In this document: piece by piece, positions 9,509-17,876 of the stretch | How positions within the stretch are numbered: the stretch's first letter is position 1 | How the letters are laid out: every line of letters starts with the position of its first letter | DNA from: Gemmatimonadota bacterium | Lineage (GTDB): Bacteria; Latescibacterota; UBA2968; UBA8231 | Length of the DNA: 64,000 nucleotides | Assembly (NCBI GenBank): GCA_018660835.1 | Contig: JABJJN010000007.1 | Coordinates: 1-64,000 of the forward strand | Direction of reading: 5' to 3' | Made by a program: the position numbers and the translations under genes | Notes under the pieces: generated by a model | What the model was told of the DNA's origin: nothing | The model's database searches: none | The model's input: only the letters and a program-made list of their open reading frames with translations

Positions 9509-9585
9509 TTCAGGTCCTTCCAATGTGGAGTTGGTACGGGATCCTGCGACAATATCACCCCAATCTCCGGCGACTCCAAGGTGAC

Positions 9586-11304
9586 TTATCGTTTCAAGAG
9601 CAGAATCTTTTGGGAAAACTTTCGGCGGCCTGCTTCCATGCGGACCAGATACACACCGTCGGCGACACGAGCGCCCCCTGCACGTTGACCATCCCAACTC
9701 AAAGTATGAGATCCCGCAAGCAGTCTGGCATCAAGGAGTGTGATGATATTTTGACCGAGTACATCGAACACTTCGACACGAGCATCCATCTGCACCGCCA
9801 ACTGGATCTTGAGGGAGACTCGATCCGCAAAGGGATTCGGAAAGGGGGACGAGAGTTGGGCCTGGTCAGGTGTTACTGACGGTTCGGTGGGATCTGTGCG
9901 TCCCGAACTTTCTGAGACTTCCAGAATCTGATTTGCCCGGATTCCGTCGAGAATCGTGGAGCCGCCCCCAGGCCACGAAATCTGGATACGATCTGTGGAA
10001 TCCCAGGAACCGAGGCCGAAGTGACGACCCCGGTTCGGTTGGGGAACCGAGCGAGCGCCGCGAATCACGCGTCGCTGTGTCTGACCACCGGTGGTCACCG
10101 TGATATCGCTACCGATCACGCTGCCGCTGCCCTCGTCACCGACAGCGGTCAGATCGAACTGCAGCCAGTGTGCATTTGCTTCGCGCGCGCCAGGACCGAT
10201 CGTGGAGTTGAGATAAACGACTGGCTGAGAATCATCGTGCTCGTAGAGCACGGCATCGAGGTCACCGTCGGCATCTGCGTCATCGAAGGCCAGGAACCCA
10301 TCCACCATGGGCAACGAGGTGGCTGTCGTCGGACGATCAAAGTTGCTGTCCCCGTCATTCAGCCGCACGCCATCCTCCCCCCAAATCACGACATCCAGAT
10401 CGCCGTCGTTGTCGACATCGATCAGTCCGCCGTCGGTGTTGTTGGATAGTGGCAGATCGTCCAAACCCGCAGCAATCGTGACGTCATCGATCTGGCCTTC
10501 GCCGACGTTGTGAAACAGGTAGGCCGCCAACGTTGTATCAATACCGGCAATCTGAAAGATGTCGAGATCACCATCGTTGTCGACGTCACCGATGTCGAAG
10601 GCATGAGGGGCAACGCCGATGCTGATAAAGTCTCCGGATGCTTCCCAGAAATGCCCTTCGCGGTCGTTGAGGAATACGTAGGAGAGTCCGGGGTCACCAG
10701 CGCCCAGATAGATGTCAGACCAACCATCGTTGTTGAAGTCAGCGGCACCCATCTCGCCCCGCGTGCCGCCGCCGATGAGATCGAAGCGGATGTCGAGACC
10801 GGCAATATCCGTGACATCCTCGAAAAACGTTCCCTGGAAATTCCGATAGAGTCGATTGCGGATCGTCGGGTGCGCTGCCTTGCCCGCCGGTGACCCGGCG
10901 ATACAGCAGAACCAGTAACTGCCGACGTAGACGTCGAGCCAGCCGTCGCGATCATAGTCGAACCAGATCGCATTGTTTGTGTAGATCGCGTCCGTGACAG
11001 TGAGACCGACGTCGAGGGTGATGTCCGCGTAATTGCCGCCGTCATTGCGCCTCAGGACGGGCAGCGGATCGGCGATTGTTGCGGCGCCGTCGATGGGAGC
11101 GAATAGATCGAGGTCGCCGTCATTGTCGAGATCACCGAAGGCAGATGATCGCTGGATCACGGGTAGGTCTGCCTGAGGAGGAATGGCCACACTGGGAACA
11201 AAGATCTGGCCAATGACCGCATCTGGCCCAAGAAGGACCATCACAGCGAACAGCAGCCAGAATTCAGATGTGATCGCACGATCACGGGGAGTGGGTGAAA
11301 ACAT
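9586..11304 (-). CDS. Secreted FG-GAP/VCBS repeat and UnbV-type protein with sorting domain
   Basis: The protein has 572 aa from the ATG at 11304; an alternative ATG five codons upstream lacks a ribosome site. A hydrophobic export signal precedes at least six calcium-binding-like FG-GAP/VCBS repeats such as DLDNDGDLDLF, DYDRDGWLDVY, DFNNDGWSDIY and DVDNDGDLDIF. Next comes an ASPIC/UnbV-like segment (GSDITVTTGGQTQRRVIRG). The C-terminal sorting domain reads PFPNPF...EVFDVLGQ...SWDGQRAGG and ends RKFSQKILLLKR. Such proteins fold as extracellular integrin-like propellers; no enzymatic function can be assigned. It lies 77 bp upstream of the LVIVD protein on the same strand and may be co-transcribed. 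Its sorting tail is similar in layout to that protein's, so both are probably cargo of one secretion system. Confidence 0.9.
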   Translation of the reverse strand: MFSPTPRDRAITSEFWLLFAVMVLLGPDAVIGQIFVPSVAIPPQADLPVIQRSSAFGDLDNDGDLDLFAPIDGAATIADPLPVLRRNDGGNYADITLDVGLTVTDAIYTNNAIWFDYDRDGWLDVYVGSYWFCCIAGSPAGKAAHPTIRNRLYRNFQGTFFEDVTDIAGLDIRFDLIGGGTRGEMGAADFNNDGWSDIYLGAGDPGLSYVFLNDREGHFWEASGDFISIGVAPHAFDIGDVDNDGDLDIFQIAGIDTTLAAYLFHNVGEGQIDDVTIAAGLDDLPLSNNTDGGLIDVDNDGDLDVVIWGEDGVRLNDGDSNFDRPTTATSLPMVDGFLAFDDADADGDLDAVLYEHDDSQPVVYLNSTIGPGAREANAHWLQFDLTAVGDEGSGSVIGSDITVTTGGQTQRRVIRGARSVPQPNRGRHFGLGSWDSTDRIQISWPGGGSTILDGIRANQILEVSESSGRTDPTEPSVTPDQAQLSSPFPNPFADRVSLKIQLAVQMDARVEVFDVLGQNIITLLDARLLAGSHTLSWDGQRAGGARVADGVYLVRMEAGRRKFSQKILLLKR

Positions 11305-11402
11305 GCCTCTACAATACATTCACGCGGCGCTGAAGCACACCGGTCCGTGTGCATGGGTCGAATCTGCCTGCATGGACGAAAAAAAATTGAAGAGAGGAAC
11401 AC

Positions 11403-12278
11403 ATGCCCCGTCGAAGACTCGTCGTCACCGGTGCGACCGGCACGATTGCCATGCGGATCTTGCCGGATCTGGCCCAGCACTTCGATCTGACCTTACTCGA
11501 CGTGAAGTCGACGGATCGCCACGGCGAGCACATCAAAGACATCATCGAGGTAGACCTGCTTGATCGGGACCGCGACAAATATCGAAAACACTTCGAGGGG
11601 GCAGATGCGGTCCTGCACTGCGCCTTCATCCAGGATGGTCAATTCGACTACTACGATCCGGACCGTTTCTGGATGGAAAACGACAATGTGCGCATGGCTT
11701 ACAATGTCATGCAGGTTTGCCAGGAAGCCGATGTGCGGCGCTTGGTAGTGATGAGTTCCAATCACGCCGCGGACTACTACGAACATCTCATCTGGGGTGA
11801 CAAGATGGAATTCGTCACACCTGAGATGATTCCTTTGTCGGACAATTTCTATGGGTGGGCGAAGGTTTCGTATGAGAGTCTTGGTTTTGTCTTCGCCTGT
11901 GGCGGTGTCGGCGGTCGCAAACTGGAGAACGTGCAGCTACGCATCGGTGGACCACGCGAGACGGACATCGATGGCTGCAAGGGAGACCTGAAGAAGATGC
12001 ACCGCGCCCTGGGTGCGTATCTGAGTGTGCGCGATGAAGTGCAATTGGTGGTGAAGAGCATTGAGACTCAGAGTATCGAAGACGCAAATGGGATACCCTA
12101 CCAGGTCTTCTATGGGATCAGTGGCAATACGCATCGATTCTGGAGTATTCAGAATGCGAAGGATGTGATTGGCTATGAACCAGAGGACGACTCCGCTGTC
12201 CGTTTTGCAGACAAGATTCTGGCGATTACTCAGGAGGGAGCGAAGGAACATGCAGGTAGGGAACAGGGAGAGACGTGA
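11403..12278 (+). CDS. NAD(P)-dependent epimerase/dehydratase (extended SDR)
   Basis: The protein has 291 aa, with an ATG preceded by AGAGAGGAAC. The N-terminal Rossmann motif TGATGTIA (residues 9-16) has Ala where many relatives have the third Gly. VDLLDRD and DAVLHCAF are typical NAD-binding strands. The active-site YxxxK is present as YGWAK (about residue 150), with SSNHAAD at the serine position. It resembles uronate-dehydrogenase and UDP-sugar-epimerase-like proteins, so a role in sugar or sugar-acid oxidation is plausible; the substrate is not evident. It is a cytoplasmic single gene, divergent from the FG-GAP gene and convergent with a small membrane-protein gene 24 bp away. Confidence 0.9.
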   Translation: MPRRRLVVTGATGTIAMRILPDLAQHFDLTLLDVKSTDRHGEHIKDIIEVDLLDRDRDKYRKHFEGADAVLHCAFIQDGQFDYYDPDRFWMENDNVRMAYNVMQVCQEADVRRLVVMSSNHAADYYEHLIWGDKMEFVTPEMIPLSDNFYGWAKVSYESLGFVFACGGVGGRKLENVQLRIGGPRETDIDGCKGDLKKMHRALGAYLSVRDEVQLVVKSIETQSIEDANGIPYQVFYGISGNTHRFWSIQNAKDVIGYEPEDDSAVRFADKILAITQEGAKEHAGREQGET

Positions 12279-12302
12279 GCGCTGAAGATCAACTGAGGGT
12301 GG

Positions 12303-12563
12303 TCACGCCTTGAACCAGAGACCCGCGACACCGAGGGCGACGGTGATCGCCATGCCGGCGATGCTGATGAGAACCCCGTAGAGGATCTTGTAGATTCCGT
12401 CCGTCCGAGTATCGGCTGAGTCGAATCTCGCCTCGACGCGACCTATCAAGTAGTCGAATCGGCCGTTTATGTCCGAGCGTAACTCTCGTAGATCTGTCTC
12501 GACACGGCTGAGACGGACGTCGAACTGCTGGAAAGCATCGCGGGCTGTCAGATTCTCAGTCAT
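12303..12563 (-). CDS. Small coiled-coil protein with one C-terminal membrane segment
   Basis: The longer open frame upstream is implausible; the ATG at 12563 has TGAGGAT just before it and gives 86 aa. Residues 5-50 form a heptad-rich helix (FQQFDVRLSRVETDLRELR) that resembles phage XhlA-like or DUF1640-type coiled coils. A single hydrophobic helix follows (about 59-83, ILYGVLISIAGMAITVALG) and ends GLWFKA. It is probably anchored in the inner membrane with the coiled coil in the cytoplasm. The function is not recognised. No phage genes are nearby, so a holin-accessory role is not supported. The gene lies 158 bp downstream of the SGNH hydrolase gene on the same strand. Confidence 0.7.
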   Translation of the reverse strand: MTENLTARDAFQQFDVRLSRVETDLRELRSDINGRFDYLIGRVEARFDSADTRTDGIYKILYGVLISIAGMAITVALGVAGLWFKA

Positions 12564-12721
12564 GGTATCCTCAAAGATAATGGTCGAAGAAGCAGATACA
12601 ATCAGTTTCGTGGGACCTTTATGCGAAGGAGGTGCCAGCGAGCATGCCCTCGAGAATGCCAGCAGACATCTGTTCAGGATGTCACCGATTCGTGTCAGCT
12701 CTGTTCCGACGACCACACAAC

Positions 12722-13735
12722 TTAGAACCCCAGTTTCGGCATGACCTCGCGCAGATAAGCGTCGGCGAGAAAGCGATAGCCCGCGGCGCTGGGATGGATG
12801 CCATCGATGTAGAGGTGCACGTCGTCGGGTCCCATCAGATCCAATCCATCGATATAGTGGATGTTCTGATCGCCATATCCCTGCAACACATCCACGGCTT
12901 CTGCCAGCCGTTGTCGCATGATTTGCAGGGTCATGTCCACGACGTTGGGTGTCTCTTCTCGTGGCGGATGGCAAATGGGTGATACAACCGCCAGCGGGGT
13001 CGCGGGATGGCCGTCGCGGATGGTCTTGATGAGGCCGATGGCGAAGGCGCGGAAAGTGCGATCACTCACGGAGCCACCCATCATGTTGATCCCGAGTTTG
13101 AGGCCGATCGCATCGGCAGGCAGATCACGAATCAGGCGAGCGAACATCGGGTCGAGGTGACAATCGCCACCCAGGCCGAGACTGGTCAGATGCAGGTTAC
13201 TGCGGTTGGCGACGATGGCAGGCCACGTTTCGGAGGGGCCGGCGGCGTGGCGACAGTGGGTGATCGAGCTGCCGTAGAAGACGATGCGCTGGCGATCATC
13301 TTTCCAGGCTGATGCACTCGCCCCCTCATCAATAGACAAACCACGCAACACAACGGGTACGTATTGGCTCGGCAGATAGAGTTCGAGTCTGTGCTCGCCG
13401 GATGGGATGTCATCGAATTGGATCACATCTGCATCGATGGCGGGTGGAATCCGGCCGTGTAACCGGCCATCGACGAGCAGGTCGAAGACCCACGGAGGAT
13501 CTGATTCGACGGGCGGCGGGACCACGTCGAGGCGTACACTCGATGTATCACTGACAAGGGTCAGGCGAATGCCGGCGGGCATGGATGCTTTGTTGGTGGG
13601 ACTCTTCTCGAATAGATCGCGTTCGGCGACGGGCAGACGCCAGGGATGCAATCCGGCGTCAGTCTGTTCATTGGAAATGCCACCCTCGATTGATACGGCA
13701 CCACCCTCGAGAGGGATCGATTGGATCGGATTCAT
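12722..13735 (-). CDS. SGNH/GDSL-family hydrolase with N-terminal beta domain
   Basis: The protein has 337 aa and no signal peptide. An N-terminal beta-rich domain (about 1-140) is followed by an SGNH hydrolase domain. The nucleophile block is VFYGSSITH (Ser about 156), the oxyanion Gly sits in GLGGDCHLD, block III reads LGINMM, and the catalytic Asp-His pair lies in YIDGIHPS. The two-domain layout is like carbohydrate-esterase family 2 and 3 relatives, so deacetylation of a sugar or oligosaccharide is a reasonable inference. It would act in the cytoplasm unless exported by another route. The small membrane protein at 12.3 kb lies downstream, and no other esterase gene is adjacent. Confidence 0.88.
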   Translation of the reverse strand: MNPIQSIPLEGGAVSIEGGISNEQTDAGLHPWRLPVAERDLFEKSPTNKASMPAGIRLTLVSDTSSVRLDVVPPPVESDPPWVFDLLVDGRLHGRIPPAIDADVIQFDDIPSGEHRLELYLPSQYVPVVLRGLSIDEGASASAWKDDRQRIVFYGSSITHCRHAAGPSETWPAIVANRSNLHLTSLGLGGDCHLDPMFARLIRDLPADAIGLKLGINMMGGSVSDRTFRAFAIGLIKTIRDGHPATPLAVVSPICHPPREETPNVVDMTLQIMRQRLAEAVDVLQGYGDQNIHYIDGLDLMGPDDVHLYIDGIHPSAAGYRFLADAYLREVMPKLGF

Positions 13736-14289
13736 GAGTGACTCGCGTGATGTAGGTCTCTGATGATTTGCTGCGTGTTGCGAAGATGGTTGGCCGAGCG
13801 TCGCCGGAGTCTCGTCAGCTAACTGAGGCCCATCTCTGGCAAAGGAACAGTTCTGGCGAAATCACGTCCACTGGATCTGCAAATCTGGCTTGGCCCGCCA
13901 TCAGCCTGCATTGACCAACATCTGGCCATCGCGTGGCATTCGCTGCATCATGATTGATCAATAGATGTGTATGTCATTGTAAATAAGCCGCTTATGCTGG
14001 GCTCTGTATGGAGTCAGGAAGGGGCCTGGATAGAATTCGAGCAGATTTATGACTGATCAGGAATATTTGAAGGCGAGGGCACAATGTGATGTAACTAATT
14101 GATTATACACGATGTACGATGCAGGGCGAGATCTGGGTGGATCCGTGGCACGAAGTGTGCAATAGTGGCGGTGAGCAGAGGGGTTTGGATCGCGAAGCGA
14201 TCACCCATCTGCAATCAAACGAGCACATACCGCTCAAGCGACTGACGCACGATGTGAAGGTTGCTGGCACCTTACCCTGGAGATACCAA
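13736..14289. other. Noncoding, AT-richer divergent intergenic region
   Basis: This is the longest spacer without a convincing gene. It separates the leftward SGNH gene from the rightward lipoprotein gene and is visibly richer in A/T than its surroundings. It holds a perfect 10-bp palindrome ATTGATCAAT (13953-13962) and an ATAAG/CTTAT inverted repeat with a CCG centre (13983-13995). The stretch 14090-14115 is the most AT-rich and is the likeliest place for promoter elements, but no convincing -35/-10 pair was found. An open frame from 14119 joins the lipoprotein gene but lacks a credible ribosome site. Confidence 0.5.
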
Positions 14290-14967
14290 ATGCGTAAGTC
14301 CCTCACCATCGCGCTCGTCGCGGCGAGCGCACTGCTTGCCGCTTGTAGCGACAGCGACAATGGCAACAATCGAGCAACGGGTCCTGCAGCTCTCGACGCG
14401 GGTGACATCAACGTCGACCTGACTCGCGACGTACGTGACAATCTGGCGTCACACTTCTCTGTCACCGCCGCCAAGTTGCCGAATCGCGCTGCTGATCTCC
14501 GCTACGATTTTCATGAAACGTCGCGTACGATGGCTGGCAATGAAGGCATCGTTACGGGCGACTTTATTTTCTTCGCCGAAGGTGATCCCGTAGAGAAGGG
14601 CTCCCTCGCCATCTTCTATACGGCGGGTCAGACGGCCTGGTTCCGCTCGGGTCTCTTTGAAGTGAGTGATCAGGTGGCGCAGGATGTTCACGAGTTCACT
14701 GTGACGGTCCGTGATGCGTCTACTCTGCGGCCAATCGTCGGGGCCGAGGTAGAGGCGAGGCGCATCGAGGGACGTTCGACGGCGCGGATCTTCACCAATA
14801 GTGATGGTCAGGCGACGGTTCAGGTGTTGCCCGGCGTCTTCCAGATCGAGGTGTCCCGTGACTTCTATACGGCGACGATGACAGACAATATCACTACCGT
14901 CGGCGCATCGAATCAGCTCTTCGACATTGCGCTCGTGCGTATTAAGGATCCTGTCCGCTCTTTGTAG
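14290..14967 (+). CDS. Lipoprotein with C-terminal carboxypeptidase-regulatory-like domain
   Basis: The ATG at 14290 with GGAG nine bases upstream starts a classic lipoprotein signal: MRKSLTIALVAASALLAAC with the modified Cys at about residue 19. An upstream extension of the frame is not used. The mature protein has an unassigned domain (about 40-150). A beta-sandwich follows in which FTVTVRDASTLRPIVGAEVE and TNSDGQATVQVLPG match carboxypeptidase-regulatory-like or Ig-like folds. Such domains serve adhesion or sensing at the cell surface; no catalytic motif is visible. It is a single-gene unit ending in a strong intrinsic terminator. Confidence 0.82.
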   Translation: MRKSLTIALVAASALLAACSDSDNGNNRATGPAALDAGDINVDLTRDVRDNLASHFSVTAAKLPNRAADLRYDFHETSRTMAGNEGIVTGDFIFFAEGDPVEKGSLAIFYTAGQTAWFRSGLFEVSDQVAQDVHEFTVTVRDASTLRPIVGAEVEARRIEGRSTARIFTNSDGQATVQVLPGVFQIEVSRDFYTATMTDNITTVGASNQLFDIALVRIKDPVRSL

Positions 14968-14996
14968 GCACAATCGCACAAGCTGTCAGGAACTGA

Positions 14997-15030
14997 GGTC
15001 CCGGAGATTTCTCCGGGACCTTTTTTCTTT
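14997..15030 (+). terminator. Strong intrinsic terminator after the lipoprotein gene
   Basis: A perfect 10-bp stem GGTCCCGGAG/CTCCGGGACC with an ATTT loop is followed directly by TTTTTTCTTT. This is the clearest Rho-independent terminator in the window. Confidence 0.95.
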
Positions 15031-15064
15031 GCACCTGCCCCACTTCTCACGACATTGTTGAGCC

Positions 15065-15871
15065 ATGGTCAAAGAAACGACAGAAAAAGAGCGCCTCGGC
15101 AAGATGGTGCGCTGCGCACGCACCCACCGCGGGCTCCGACAGAAGGAACTCGGCGAGCTCGTCGGTTTGAGTCGATCTCAGGTCTCTGCTCTGGAAGGCG
15201 GCACCGATCAGGCGCCCGTGTGGACGATCGATCTGGTCGGTAGGGTGTGCGAAGCCCTCGAAGTCTATCCGGAAGCTTTTACACACGTGTCCTATCACAT
15301 GGCGCGTGTCCTACGAGGCCGTGTCTCCACTCACATGAGCCACCTTGGCCTGTGGGATCGCCTTGGCGAAGCGTTCTCCTATTTACTGACCGATATCCAT
15401 CGGTTGCGGCCTGATGTGGTGGGAATGAGCGTGCTCGTGGGGGCACATCCCTCTGGTGAGGCGCGTACGTATTCGGCTCGAGTGGGAATGCGGGCCTTTG
15501 GCGAAGCCGGGCTGCGTCCCGATGAGGCTCGGTACATTCGCTGGACGAAGATGGTCGAAGACGGTCGATCATCGTCACAGCAGGATCGCCTGGGGCTGGT
15601 GCAGGTACTGTCATACGATGAGGCACCCATCGTGCCAGACACCCAAGTCCTGGAGTGGCTTTTTCCAGGTGGGGCGATCCAGATCGCCCTCACTGGCTCA
15701 GCTGAAGAGAGAGATGATCATCTGTCCGATTTGATGCACCACCTGGCGGACGAAATCGGCACGCACCTCGAGCGGATCCGAAATCAGCCAAGTGGTACCA
15801 GTAGCAACATCGAGTCGGAGCTGGCCAGACTCACCGAAAGAGTTCAGCGTTTGGAGAATGAGTCGAAATAA
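15065..15871 (+). CDS. XRE-family transcriptional regulator with uncharacterised C-terminal domain (copy 1)
   Basis: The protein has 268 aa. An N-terminal Cro/CI-type HTH spans residues 10-66 (LRQKELGELVGLSRSQVSALEGG). A domain of about 170 aa follows, beginning LRGRVSTHMSHLGLWDRL. The extreme C-terminus is a short predicted coiled coil (LARLTERVQRLENE), suggesting dimerisation. The C-terminal domain has LRPDVVGMSVLVG and similar strands and no recognised ligand-binding signature. The next gene encodes the same architecture and aligns through this domain, so the two are tandem paralogues. The gene begins just after the lipoprotein terminator and therefore has its own promoter. Confidence 0.88.
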   Translation: MVKETTEKERLGKMVRCARTHRGLRQKELGELVGLSRSQVSALEGGTDQAPVWTIDLVGRVCEALEVYPEAFTHVSYHMARVLRGRVSTHMSHLGLWDRLGEAFSYLLTDIHRLRPDVVGMSVLVGAHPSGEARTYSARVGMRAFGEAGLRPDEARYIRWTKMVEDGRSSSQQDRLGLVQVLSYDEAPIVPDTQVLEWLFPGGAIQIALTGSAEERDDHLSDLMHHLADEIGTHLERIRNQPSGTSSNIESELARLTERVQRLENESK

Positions 15872-15975
15872 GAGGAAAAGTTTAGGTTTTTCGCACAATC
15901 CTCTTGCCAGAGGCAGGTATTCAGTGCTTTAATTTTGTCACGTGTCCATCGGAATGCCCCGTGACGATACCTGTG

Positions 15976-16797
15976 ATGATGCTACGAACAAATGGAAATG
16001 GCACGAACGGTTCTGCTGCGAACGGTTCTGGCACAGTTGGATCTGCGAATGCACCCCAGGACTACTGCGGCTACCACTTCCGTATAGCGCGCCAGCGCCT
16101 GGGGCTGAGCCAAGTTGCCCTGGCCAGACAACTGCACATCGACCAAAGTGCTGTCTCGCGTCTCGAACGCGGCATGTTGCCCAATCCATCGTGGCATCTG
16201 ATTCAGGAGATCTGTGTCGTTCTGAATCTGGAGCCCCACGCGATGATTGGAGACGCGATCGACAATCCAAGCACGGCGCTGCAGCCCATCGCCCAACTGC
16301 GAGGTCGCGTGGCGATGCACTTTCTCTATGTTGGCTATCACGAGCGCCTGCCTGAGTTACTCGGCTATTGTCTGCGAGATCTGCAGAGTGTGCGCCCCAC
16401 ATTGACGGCCCTATCCTTGACGCTGTTCACGAGTGACAAGGGGGTGAGACACTGCTATGCCGTCTATGGCCAAGGCGAGATCCAGACAGGCGAACGTCGA
16501 GCTGTGGCGACAAGACCTGTCTGTGCTCTGATGGCGAGTTGGAGAGAGAATCAGGTGATGTGCCGCCAGACACGCGAAGAGTTGCCCGTGCAGGGCGAGG
16601 AAACGGCGCTGGCGATCGATCATCCCCTATCCGAGGGCATGCTTGGTTTTGATCTGCGTGAAGAAGAGTTGGCGGATACGGAGAGTGCCCGTTTCTGGGT
16701 GGCAGAAATGGCAGAGCCCTTCGTTGAGGGGATGCGTTTGGTCAATGATCGTAGCGAGATACGACGACAACAATCGGAACTGACGGAGGTCGGATGA
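15976..16797 (+). CDS. XRE-family transcriptional regulator, paralogous to the preceding gene (copy 2)
   Basis: The open frame could start at TTG 15904, but the segment before the tandem ATGs at 15976/15979 is cysteine-rich and unlike the family. I choose 15976, without a clear ribosome site. A low-complexity N/G/A/S linker precedes the HTH (about residues 30-90 of this model, LSQVALARQLHIDQSAVSRLE). The C-terminal domain begins LRGRVAMHFLYVGYHERLPEL and matches copy 1 (LRGRV, then YxxxDLxxxRP, then xLSLTLF). The domain is otherwise unassigned. The stop overlaps the start of a 52-codon gene by four bases (ATGA), implying translational coupling to a tiny membrane protein. The pair may form heterodimers or respond to different signals through one domain type; this is inference. 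Confidence 0.85.
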   Translation: MMLRTNGNGTNGSAANGSGTVGSANAPQDYCGYHFRIARQRLGLSQVALARQLHIDQSAVSRLERGMLPNPSWHLIQEICVVLNLEPHAMIGDAIDNPSTALQPIAQLRGRVAMHFLYVGYHERLPELLGYCLRDLQSVRPTLTALSLTLFTSDKGVRHCYAVYGQGEIQTGERRAVATRPVCALMASWRENQVMCRQTREELPVQGEETALAIDHPLSEGMLGFDLREEELADTESARFWVAEMAEPFVEGMRLVNDRSEIRRQQSELTEVG

Positions 16798-16952
16798 CTC
16801 AACTCACAACATGGAGGCAGCGGATGACTCCCCACCACATCCTGCTGGCAGTCATCACGCTGATTCTCGGCGTGGCGGCGACCTTCGGCGTGAAAGCGTC
16901 GATGGACAACTGGCGTGAGGGCCAGTGGAGAAAACATCTCAGACGTGGTTGA
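16794..16952 (+). CDS. Small membrane protein (52 aa) coupled to the XRE regulator
   Basis: This short gene starts with ATG overlapping the stop of the XRE gene (ATGA), preceded by an excellent GGAGG ribosome site. A second ATG ten codons in also has GGAGG. The product has a basic N-terminus, one hydrophobic helix of about 19 residues (HILLAVITLILGVAATFGV) and a polar, basic tail (DNWREGQWRKHLRRG). This is the build of a single-pass membrane peptide. Its function is unknown; the coupling suggests it works with, or is controlled alongside, the tandem regulators. A hairpin terminator lies 80 bp downstream. Confidence 0.7.
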   Translation: MTQLTTWRQRMTPHHILLAVITLILGVAATFGVKASMDNWREGQWRKHLRRG

Positions 16953-17031
16953 GTCGCTGACACGATTGCCTGGCGGGCATGCGAGCGTGTGAGGTCGCTG
17001 GCATGCTTGGTCGTGCGGTTGCTCACTGTGG

Positions 17032-17067
17032 AAGTGCGGTCTGGCGTTTTGCCTGGCCGCACTTTTT
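17032..17067 (+). terminator. Intrinsic terminator after the XRE-small protein unit
   Basis: The 8-bp outer stem AAGTGCGG/CCGCACTT is extended by a partly paired inner stem with a TTTT apex and is followed by TTT-C on the plus strand. It closes the XRE/XRE/small-protein unit. The minus-strand side lacks a T-run, so it is weaker for the facing SDR gene. Confidence 0.85.
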
Positions 17068-17087
17068 CGGTTCTGCCGCGTTGACTG

Positions 17088-17876
17088 TCAGATCCCAGCG
17101 CCACCGTCGACGGTGATCATGGATCCTGTGATCATTGAAGCGTCATCGGATGCGGCGAAAAGGAAGGTGCGGGCGACGTCATCGGGGGTACACAGCCGTC
17201 CGAGGGGGGTCGCCTGGCGGCGCCTCTCGTAGTTGTCAGGATTCTCGATGCTCGTGGTCCAGTCGTTGGGGCTGTGGTCGTCGTTGCCCCGAAGGAAGTT
17301 GGTGTCCACGTGTCCGGGACTGATGAGGATGCAACGAATGTTGTCGGCGGCATAACTAGCAGCGGTGCTGCGTGTGAGCGCGACGAGTCCCGCTTTACTG
17401 ACGCCGTAGGCCGGGCTGCCCGCGCCCTGGCGGATAGACCCGAGGGAGCCCACGTGCAGGATCACGCCTCGTCCCGCACGTCGCATACCCGCCACGACGG
17501 CCTTTGTGCCGAGAAAGTTCGCCGTGAGGTTCGCGTCGAGGATGTCGCGCCACATCTGCTCTGTCTGTTCGTCGAAGGAGACGCGGAAATTGGCGCCCGC
17601 CAAGTGGCAGAGGATGTCTACGGGTTGGTCGAAGTGTGTTTCAGCGGCGGTCACCGCTCGCTGCCACTGAGTGCTGTCTCGTACATCGAGCTCGACACCC
17701 AGGGCCGGATTCCCTAGTTCGAGTAATTCAGTGGCCAGGGCTTGCGCTCGTACGAGATCAACATCTGCGACGCAGACACTGGCACCCTCACTGGCGTATA
17801 GTCGTGCCGTGGCGCTGCCCATGGAACCGGCGCCGCCGGTTATGAGAGCGTGGCGGCCTGAGAGCCGGTCGCTCAT
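17088..17876 (-). CDS. Short-chain dehydrogenase/reductase (classical SDR)
   Basis: The protein has 262 aa from the ATG at 17876, whose A overlaps the upstream sulfatase stop (ATGA). TGGAGSMG (about residues 14-21) is the glycine-rich cofactor motif, and VADVDLV supplies an Asp that favours NAD(H). LAGAN stands in for the usual NNAG. The catalytic Ser lies in HVGSLGS and YGVSK (about 154-158) supplies Tyr and Lys. The C-terminus ends SMITVDGGAGI, typical of the FabG/glucose-dehydrogenase group. It is likely cytoplasmic and oxidises or reduces a sugar or hydroxy-acid. Coupling to a sulfatase suggests it handles a desulfated product, but the substrate is not evident. Confidence 0.93.
   Translation of the reverse strand: MSDRLSGRHALITGGAGSMGSATARLYASEGASVCVADVDLVRAQALATELLELGNPALGVELDVRDSTQWQRAVTAAETHFDQPVDILCHLAGANFRVSFDEQTEQMWRDILDANLTANFLGTKAVVAGMRRAGRGVILHVGSLGSIRQGAGSPAYGVSKAGLVALTRSTAASYAADNIRCILISPGHVDTNFLRGNDDHSPNDWTTSIENPDNYERRRQATPLGRLCTPDDVARTFLFAASDDASMITGSMITVDGGAGI

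Noticed and set aside
12564..12721. Small rightward ORF (ATG at about 12580) between the coiled-coil and SGNH genes
   Set aside because: No ribosome site, no domain signal, and it overlaps the end of the SGNH gene.
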